A stretch of 64,000 bases of DNA from JAJDGF01 sp031549325 (GTDB taxonomy: Bacteria > Bacillota > Clostridia > Christensenellales > Aristaeellaceae). The notes under the pieces were generated by a model. That model was not told the DNA's origin. It made no database searches and was given only the letters and a program-made list of their open reading frames with translations. The first letter of the stretch is position 1; each line of letters opens with the position of its first letter. Position numbers and translations under genes: made by a program. Shown here one piece after another: positions 59,220 through 64,000 of this stretch. Location of the stretch: positions 12,519 to 76,518 of the forward strand of contig JAVBQA010000048.1 in NCBI GenBank assembly GCA_031549325.1, given 5' to 3'.

Positions 59220-60176
59220 TTACGCATTGCGGAAGTGGACGCTCCCAGCGACCAGGGCGACCGTGCTCAAAGCCGGATTGTCTTGGATGACATCCTTGCT
59301 GACGACCAGCATGACCCTGCTTCCCGCCGGCAGCGGAATATTCAGATTGTTGGCGAAGCCTTGGCATACCTGCCCCTGAGTCACGCTACCGGTCATGGCG
59401 GGCGTCATGACGACCTTTGTTTCTGGGATCGCGATGAAATAGGGCGTGTCTTTCTTATAGAGCACCTGCACAAACATGTTCACTTCGACGGCGCCCAGAT
59501 CGACCGTTTCGATGGCGATCATCGTTGCGCATACGTCGGTAATCACCGAGTCCTTGGCAAGGGGAAACGCGTATACACTGGTGATGCCATGCGTAACTTC
59601 CATTCTCCCATCGATGATGGGGTGTGAGCATTCGCCGTGGGCGCCAAAACCCAAAGTGTAGGGATGTTGGTTGGCATCCATATAGATGGGGATGGGAAGG
59701 CCGGTGGAGTAGGGAACCATGGAGCCGGAAGCATCGACGCCGGGTGTGCCCGTGGCGCCTGTGGGGCCGGTCGGGCCTGTCGGGCCGGTGGGACCGACTT
59801 CCCCTTGAATGCCCTGCGGGCCGGCAGGGCCGGCGGGACCTTCTGAGCCAGCGGGGCCGGCGGGGCCAGCGGGGCCGGTTGGGCCGGTAGGGCCGCCAGC
59901 GGGACCAGCGGGGCCAGTTGCGCCGGCGGGGCCGGCGGGGCCGGTTGGGCCTGTGGGGCCGCCAGCGGGGCCGGCGGGGCCAGTTGCGCCAACGGGGCCG
60001 GCGGGGCCAGTGGGGCCGGTGGGGCCGCCAGCGGGGCCCTCGGGGCCGGTTGCGCCCGTCGCGCCGGTGTATCCGCGCGGACCGCGGCAACAGCATGTGG
60101 CGCAGCAGTTCTTGCAGCCATATTGACAGCAGTTATCGCAGCCGCATTGGCAGCAATTGTACATATCGTCAAACAT
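59220..60176 (-). CDS. Collagen-like repeat protein (BclA-type exosporium candidate)
   Basis: A 318-residue protein in three parts. Residues 1-31 are Cys-rich (14 Cys, many in CC pairs). Residues 32-150 are collagen-like GXY triplets, mostly GPT, GPA and GAT. Residues 155-318 form a globular beta-rich domain (GLPIPIYMDANQHPYTLGFG ... SVHFRNA) similar in kind to the trimerising C-domains of BclA-like proteins. The triplet register is broken three times by one extra Gly (GPAG-GPT), in repeats of 22 residues. No signal peptide, as in exosporium proteins. AAGGAG precedes the ATG. A spore-surface role is inferred. Confidence 0.85.
   Translation of the reverse strand: MFDDMYNCCQCGCDNCCQYGCKNCCATCCCRGPRGYTGATGATGPEGPAGGPTGPTGPAGPVGATGPAGPAGGPTGPTGPAGPAGATGPAGPAGGPTGPTGPAGPAGPAGSEGPAGPAGPQGIQGEVGPTGPTGPTGPTGATGTPGVDASGSMVPYSTGLPIPIYMDANQHPYTLGFGAHGECSHPIIDGRMEVTHGITSVYAFPLAKDSVITDVCATMIAIETVDLGAVEVNMFVQVLYKKDTPYFIAIPETKVVMTPAMTGSVTQGQVCQGFANNLNIPLPAGSRVMLVVSKDVIQDNPALSTVALVAGSVHFRNA
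59780..60070. repeat. Tandem repeats encoding the collagen-like region
   Basis: Two near-identical 66-bp units and partial flanking units encode GPTGPTGPAGPxGATGPAGPAG-like blocks. The DNA is over 75% G+C and slippage-prone, so copy number may vary between strains. Confidence 0.75.
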
Positions 60177-61066
60177 TCAGAAACTCCTTTCTTCGCACGC
60201 AAAGAAATTGGTAAGGGGGACGCGCGCGCTTTCAACAAAAAACGTCCTCTCAATTCCAAGAATATTCCACCCAGAAATTCCGGTGAGTGGGACGCGGGAC
60301 GACCCGTTTTCGGGCGCATCCCTGGCGGTGAGTTTCTGGTGTTTTTCATGCAGGTGATTCCAAAAATGACACGACAATCTCAAAAGCTGTAGCAGCATAA
60401 CGGTGACGGATAAATTCCAAAAGAATTCAAAATAGGACTTATAGTCGTGGTTTACCGCGTTTTTAATGAAATTTTGAGATTTCAAAAATTCATTTCGACC
60501 ATTCGGCTGATCACACATATGCGTGCGGGGGAATAACCTGTATCGAGCGGTACGAGGCGTTCTAAATCCGCACTGCCGAAAGGAAAACCTGATTGAGCAG
60601 TGATTTGAATAGAGTCAATGAGAACGCCGACGCTTCAGACGAGGACAACCTGAAGCCCATTGAAGCGGGTGCGCGGCCCAAAACTGCGGCGTGTTCAAAG
60701 CAGGGACGGGACACCTGCGAGTGGTCTAGTCTCTCGCGCCACCGATTCCACAAGGTTTTGCCGATGCTTGTCCCACCCTGTGGCCTCGCCATCCGTTGGA
60801 GGCAGCGCCGCTATGCCATTGCGCCTGTCCTTGCCGGATAAAAAGCCCTTTTCCCGCGCCTCGCGTCTTGGATGACGCAATCGCCAGCCTCTTTGCGAAC
60901 CAACCTTTTCTCTCCCCGGGATTTGGCGGCTCACCGACCACAGGAGTCGGCGGGCCGCCGGCCCCCATTCGATAAGCGCCTACATAGCGTCCGCCGCGCG
61001 CCACGTGCGCCCGCAGCCGCTATGTGGGCCTTTGTGTTTTGGCCCAATCCATGCGATAAAGAAGGG
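60177..61066. other. Gene-poor interval between the collagen-like and lysin genes
   Basis: No convincing gene in about 890 bases. The first 400 bases are clearly more A/T-rich than the surroundings. An 82-codon frame at 60593-60841 lacks family features. ACATAGCG (60982-60989) pairs with CGCTATGT (61018-61025), followed by a TGGGCC/GGCCCA hairpin (61024-61046). Confidence 0.5.
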
Positions 61067-61072
61067 ATGAAT

Positions 61073-62020
61073 ATGCCAGCTACGGACAAGCGGAATCAGG
61101 CGGTATCGCTCATCAAGAGCCGATTGAAAAAGAACGCCTATACGCAGGGTCCCGACCGAGACTATGTGTTTGGCAAGCCCGACGGCGCGGAGTATGGTTT
61201 TGGCGACTGCTCGAGCACTGTGCGCGAGGCGATCAAGCGGGCCGCGGGCATCGACATCGGCGTGAACACCTCCGCGCAGGTGGCGAACCGAGACAAAGGG
61301 CTGCTGGTGGAAAAGGCCGGCGACAGCCAGTTCGCGCCCACGCTGGGCCTGCTCCAGCCGGGCGATTGCGTGTATTTCGAGGGCACGCCTGGAAACACTT
61401 GGGACGTTGGACACGTGGAAATGGTGACGGGCAGTGACGAGTGCTGCGGCCACGGCAACGGAACCGGCCCCACCAAGAAGAACCTGACCGAATACAGCGA
61501 AGGCCGAACGGGGTCAAAAAAGTATCTATGCACGATTCGCTGGATACTGGATGACACCGATCCAGAGACGGTATACCACCTGGGTGACCGGCCGCTGCAC
61601 AAGGGCATGTACGACGCGCCGGACGTGGGCGAGTTGCAGACGCTGCTGCTGCAGCTGGAGTATGATCTGGGCAGCTGGGGCGCGGACTGCGATTATGGCG
61701 AAAAGACGGCCGCTGCCGTGAAGCAGGAGCAGGCGAAATTCGGATACCCGCAAACGGGTGACGCGGACATTCCGACGATCGACGCCATCAAGGCGCACGC
61801 CGCAGGGAAGCCCATCCCGGCGCCCAGCCAGCACGTCGAGATCTACGGCGGATCCGTTCACATCCGCAGCGGCCCCGGAACGGACTACACGGTGGTCGGT
61901 TATGCGAAGAGCGGGGACACATTCGACGCCAGCTGCGCGACGACCGAGGGCTGGATCGGCATCATCTTCCAGTGCAAGGCCGCCTGGGTCAGCTCCAAGT
62001 ACGCCGAGATCATCACCTGA
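61073..62020 (+). CDS. NlpC/P60-like endopeptidase with PG-binding and SH3 domains (lysin-like)
   Basis: A 315-residue peptidoglycan hydrolase without signal peptide. Residues 1-150 form an NlpC/P60-type (CHAP-like) domain with the nucleophile Cys in FGDCSSTVREAIK near residue 45 and the His in GHVEMVTG near 122. A PG_binding_1 domain (VGELQTLLLQLEYDLG...AVKQEQ) follows at about 185-240 and a C-terminal SH3 domain (VHIRSGPGTDYTVVG ... WVSSKYAEI) at 255-315. This arrangement is common in clostridial phage endolysins and their domesticated relatives; no phage genes are nearby. ATG 61073 follows GAAGGG; the frame is open upstream but has no ribosome site there. Confidence 0.82.
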   Translation: MPATDKRNQAVSLIKSRLKKNAYTQGPDRDYVFGKPDGAEYGFGDCSSTVREAIKRAAGIDIGVNTSAQVANRDKGLLVEKAGDSQFAPTLGLLQPGDCVYFEGTPGNTWDVGHVEMVTGSDECCGHGNGTGPTKKNLTEYSEGRTGSKKYLCTIRWILDDTDPETVYHLGDRPLHKGMYDAPDVGELQTLLLQLEYDLGSWGADCDYGEKTAAAVKQEQAKFGYPQTGDADIPTIDAIKAHAAGKPIPAPSQHVEIYGGSVHIRSGPGTDYTVVGYAKSGDTFDASCATTEGWIGIIFQCKAAWVSSKYAEIIT

Positions 62021-62120
62021 TCTGATGAGTTTGCGCCTCTGCATGCTGTTCGCCGGCGATGAGAGAGGGGTTTCAACTCCCCAAACGCCTGCGGACTGGC
62101 GGCAAGGCCGTGAAAAAAAC

Positions 62121-62146
62121 AAGCCCGCCAATCAAACGGCGGGCTT
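62121..62146. terminator. Terminator hairpin, left copy (lysin side)
   Basis: AAGCCCGCC...GGCGGGCTT, preceded by AAAAAAAC (U-tract for the minus strand), no T-run on the right. It matches 62366-62391 at 25 of 26 bases. Confidence 0.88.
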
Positions 62147-62365
62147 CAGCCTGTCAAAAAGCAAATGTTATGCAGAAGAGGAATGCCTGCAGAACAGCCA
62201 AGCCCAAGGGGGTTTTCGGGGGCCAAAGCCCCCGGATCAAAGCCGCCGAAGGGCGACCTGCGCGCCCGCAGGCTGCGATCCTTGACGCATGCAAGTCTGC
62301 CCGTGAATCCCCGATTCACAAGACTTGCGTTTCGCTGTCAAAAGACGCAGTCTTTTGACAGCTTA
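62147..62365 (-). mobile_element. Terminator-nested repeat, copy B
   Basis: A 219-bp non-coding element in opposite orientation to copy A at 57186. It has the same hairpin series and the same 177-base conserved core (62186-62362). On the minus strand its right end is TTTTTGACAGGCTG, the inverse of CAGGCTGTCAAAA at the left end of copy A, so the element has inverted ends of about 13 bases. It lies between two copies of a terminator hairpin that is unrelated in sequence to that flanking copy A. Confidence 0.85.
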
Positions 62366-62397
62366 AAGCCCGCCAATCAAGCGGCGGGCTTGTTTTT
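62366..62397 (+). terminator. Terminator hairpin, right copy (L,D-transpeptidase side)
   Basis: Second copy of the 26-base hairpin (one loop difference from 62121-62146), followed by GTTTTTG on the plus strand. Confidence 0.88.
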
Positions 62398-62407
62398 GCT
62401 TGGAGGA

Positions 62408-63712
62408 TCAGGGCTTGCGCAGGTATGTGGTCTGCACGAAGCCGAATTTCTTGCCGGCGAGCACGTAGGTCCAGTCGCCATAGTCCTTAATGGGCTTAAC
62501 CTCGGCGTTGAACTTGAGCCTGACCACCGCGCTGCCCTTGGAGGAGGCGGACTTGCGAAGCGTCAGCCCTTTTTCTAGGTTCACAAAGGCGGTGCTGAGC
62601 GGGGTCTGATCCTTGCTCATCAGCAGGTTTTGCACGTCCGTCTTGGCGGTGCCGGTGATCGACAGCCCATTGCGGCGCTGGAACAGCTTGATCATGTCGC
62701 GCGTGTGCGCGTCGTAGTTGTTTGAGGGTGCGGCGCTGGTGTACCCGAGTGCCTGCAGGCGCTCGCGCAGCGCCTTCACAGACGTGCCCGAGGTGTTCAG
62801 CTTCAGCGTGCGGAGGGTGCCGGCCAGGGCAGTGTTGGTCTTCTCGGCCTTCACACGATCCTGCCAAATCTGCGTGCCCAGACCGTCAGCGTTGGCTTCT
62901 TCCTTGGTGCCCAGGTGCGCCTTCAGGTAGGCGGCCTGAAACGCCTGCAGCGCGGCCTTGGTGTCCTCGCCGAATTTGCCGTTGACCGAGCCGCTGAAGT
63001 ACCCAAGGCTCCTCAGCGAGCTCTGCATGCCCTTGGTCAGCGAGCCTTCGATACCCACGTCCAGCGTGGGGCGGCTGGAATCGTCGGGCTTTGGGGTGGG
63101 CTTCAGCGTGGCTTCCCAGCCGGGAAGGGTGCCGTCTGAGCGGGGGCTGGGCAGCGTGCGCTTGATCCGGCTGCTGGACTTGATCTCCCCGGGGGGTAGC
63201 GAGTCGTTGATGCGCACGATTGTCCCCTCGGCGCAGTTGTACGCAATCCATTGCGCGTCCAGCGGCGTCATGCGGATGCAGCCGTGGGAGGCGCGATTGC
63301 CGATCATGTTCCAGGAGGTGCGGTCCAGCGAGCTGGTCGCCGCGCTCTTGTAAAGGATGGAGTGGAACAGGTAGCGCCCGGTAATGCGCGTGGCATAATG
63401 GGCGTAGCACACGCTGCTGAAGGCATACCAGTTTTTGCGCTCATCGCTGCGCGGCTTGGGCAGCCGGAACTGGCCGGTGACGGTGGGCGAGCTTGCGGCG
63501 CCGGTGGAACAGATCATCTGGCGCACGACCTCGCCGGTCGCGGTGTCCGTCACCGTGACGATCTGGCGCGTTCTGCTCACGTGGATCTTGTAGGGCAGCG
63601 GATACTCGGGATACGCCTTCGCCACATCGCGCGGAAACAGCGCAAAACAAACGCACAGCACCAGACTGAGCGCCAATGCCCCCTTCAGCTTGCGAACCGT
63701 TCTCAATGCCAA
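62408..63712 (-). CDS. L,D-transpeptidase (YkuD) with PG-binding and SH3 domains
   Basis: Cell-wall cross-linking enzyme of about 434 residues. An N-terminal membrane/signal helix (ALALSLVLCVCFALF) is followed by the YkuD domain at about 40-200 with the catalytic motif ASHGCIRM. Two PG_binding_1 domains follow (MQSSLRSLGYFSGSVNGKFG; LRERLQALGYTSAAP), and a C-terminal SH3-like domain ends the protein. The start is uncertain: TTG at 63712 is four bases after AGAGGGG and seems best; TTG at 63739 and 63706 are alternatives. It is convergent with the lysin-like gene, with repeat copy B in between. Confidence 0.88.
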   Translation of the reverse strand: MALRTVRKLKGALALSLVLCVCFALFPRDVAKAYPEYPLPYKIHVSRTRQIVTVTDTATGEVVRQMICSTGAASSPTVTGQFRLPKPRSDERKNWYAFSSVCYAHYATRITGRYLFHSILYKSAATSSLDRTSWNMIGNRASHGCIRMTPLDAQWIAYNCAEGTIVRINDSLPPGEIKSSSRIKRTLPSPRSDGTLPGWEATLKPTPKPDDSSRPTLDVGIEGSLTKGMQSSLRSLGYFSGSVNGKFGEDTKAALQAFQAAYLKAHLGTKEEANADGLGTQIWQDRVKAEKTNTALAGTLRTLKLNTSGTSVKALRERLQALGYTSAAPSNNYDAHTRDMIKLFQRRNGLSITGTAKTDVQNLLMSKDQTPLSTAFVNLEKGLTLRKSASSKGSAVVRLKFNAEVKPIKDYGDWTYVLAGKKFGFVQTTYLRKP

Positions 63713-63760
63713 AACACCCCTCTTCCAGGTCCAATCCAATGCCAGATTCTTACAGTATCT

Positions 63761-63789
63761 ATTTTAGCATACTCAGCCATGCTTATCAA
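63761..63789 (-). promoter_or_regulatory. Promoter of the L,D-transpeptidase gene
   Basis: On the minus strand TTGATA (63789-63784), 17-base spacer, TAAAAT (63766-63761). Confidence 0.75.
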
Positions 63790-63853
63790 TGCCACCCACG
63801 ATCATTTACAGTTGTGGCAAAACAAGATTCGTGTTTTTTCTTGGTGAATGGGA

Positions 63854-63882
63854 TTGACAAAGCGCGGCGAGCGTGCTATAAT
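63854..63882 (+). promoter_or_regulatory. Promoter of tRNA-Lys
   Basis: TTGACA at 63854-63859, 17-base spacer, TATAAT at 63877-63882 with TGC in front. Confidence 0.92.
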
Positions 63883-63924
63883 CCATTTTCGTGAGCGTGA
63901 TTCGTTACCCGCCGCGCTCCATAA

Positions 63925-64000
63925 GCACCATTAGCTCAGTTGGTAGAGCACCTGACTCTTAATCAGGGTGTCCAGGGTTCGAGTCCCTGATGGTGTACCA
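63925..64000 (+). tRNA. tRNA-Lys (anticodon CTT), CCA encoded
   Basis: Acceptor GCACCAT/ATGGTGT, anticodon stem CCTGA/TCAGG around CTCTTAA (anticodon CTT), TTCGAGT T-loop, ACCA at the last base of the window. Confidence 0.93.

Noticed and set aside
59809..60126. Plus-strand GP-rich frame opposite the collagen-like gene
   Set aside because: The reverse complement of GGN-CCN repeats also encodes Gly/Pro triplets. The minus frame has the Cys-rich head, the globular C-terminus and a ribosome site; this one has none.
60593..60841. 82-codon frame between the collagen-like and lysin genes
   Set aside because: No recognisable family, composition unlike neighbouring proteins, only a poor ribosome site. 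Left as gene-poor DNA.
59000..63800. Prophage or phage remnant around the lysin-like gene
   Set aside because: Apart from one endolysin-type protein there are no capsid, integrase, terminase or holin genes; gapA and the L,D-transpeptidase are ordinary chromosomal genes.

Overview
The window is about 64 kb of GC-rich chromosome (coding DNA looks well above 60% GC) from an endospore-forming, Gram-positive anaerobe of the class Clostridia. The lineage call rests on gene content: spoIVA, spoVT, a SpoIID-type protein and a collagen-like spore-surface protein; T-box riboswitches; RecD2, ComFC, ComEC, RqcP, RicT and the c-di-AMP receptor PstA; Rex; PadR and DUF1836 regulators; and synteny fragments such as spoVT-yabN-hup-rqcP and pstA-holB-ricT. 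I cannot name genus or species. Promoters mostly have TATAAT-like -10 boxes preceded by TG (extended -10), 17 bp from the -35.

Layout. 1-12.7 kb: 3' end of radA, a SpoIID-like lipoprotein, an SH3 protein, an orphan ZnuA-like lipoprotein, a 23S rRNA methyltransferase, a GH127-like protein lacking the usual active-site residues, a MATE transporter, a small membrane protein with rex, a VanW protein and metA. 12.8-13.3 kb: four tRNAs (Pro, Glu, Met/Ile2, Asp). 13.3-17.6 kb: a P-loop kinase, recD2, comFC, then a structured RNA (raiA-motif candidate) leading into a zinc-ribbon gene. 17.8-23.3 kb: DacF and a response regulator/histidine kinase/GerMN lipoprotein operon resembling actinobacterial mtrA-mtrB-lpqB. 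23.4-28.6 kb: an asparagine synthetase homologue lacking the glutaminase cysteine, a frameshifted comEC, and holA. 28.7-40.5 kb: DUF3788, spoVT, mazG/yabN, hup, rqcP, ispDF, sahH, mtaD, spoIVA, pstA, holB, ricT.

40.6-48.4 kb: a second zinc-ribbon protein, a palindromic MITE-like repeat touching the next stop codon, a 2-oxoacid dehydrogenase operon on the minus strand (E2, E3, fused E1), and a PadR/DUF4097 pair. 48.4-53.1 kb: two truncated small genes, then a cysteine T-box operon cysE-cysS-yeiH and a GDSL hydrolase. 53.2-64 kb: DUF1836, a membrane-anchored serine hydrolase, T-box-trpS, a small conserved protein, gapA, the collagen-like protein, an NlpC/P60 lysin-like protein, an L,D-transpeptidase and tRNA-Lys.

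The most unusual signal is a non-coding, hairpin-rich repeat of about 220 bp present twice in opposite orientation (57186-57410 and 62147-62365). Each copy sits in an intergenic terminator between convergent genes and is flanked by two copies of that site's own 26-27 bp terminator hairpin, whose sequence differs between the sites. This looks like a mobile element that targets terminators and duplicates the whole hairpin. Second is the structured RNA between comFC and the zinc-ribbon gene at 17.07-17.3 kb. All calls are by eye; no database search or folding program was run.
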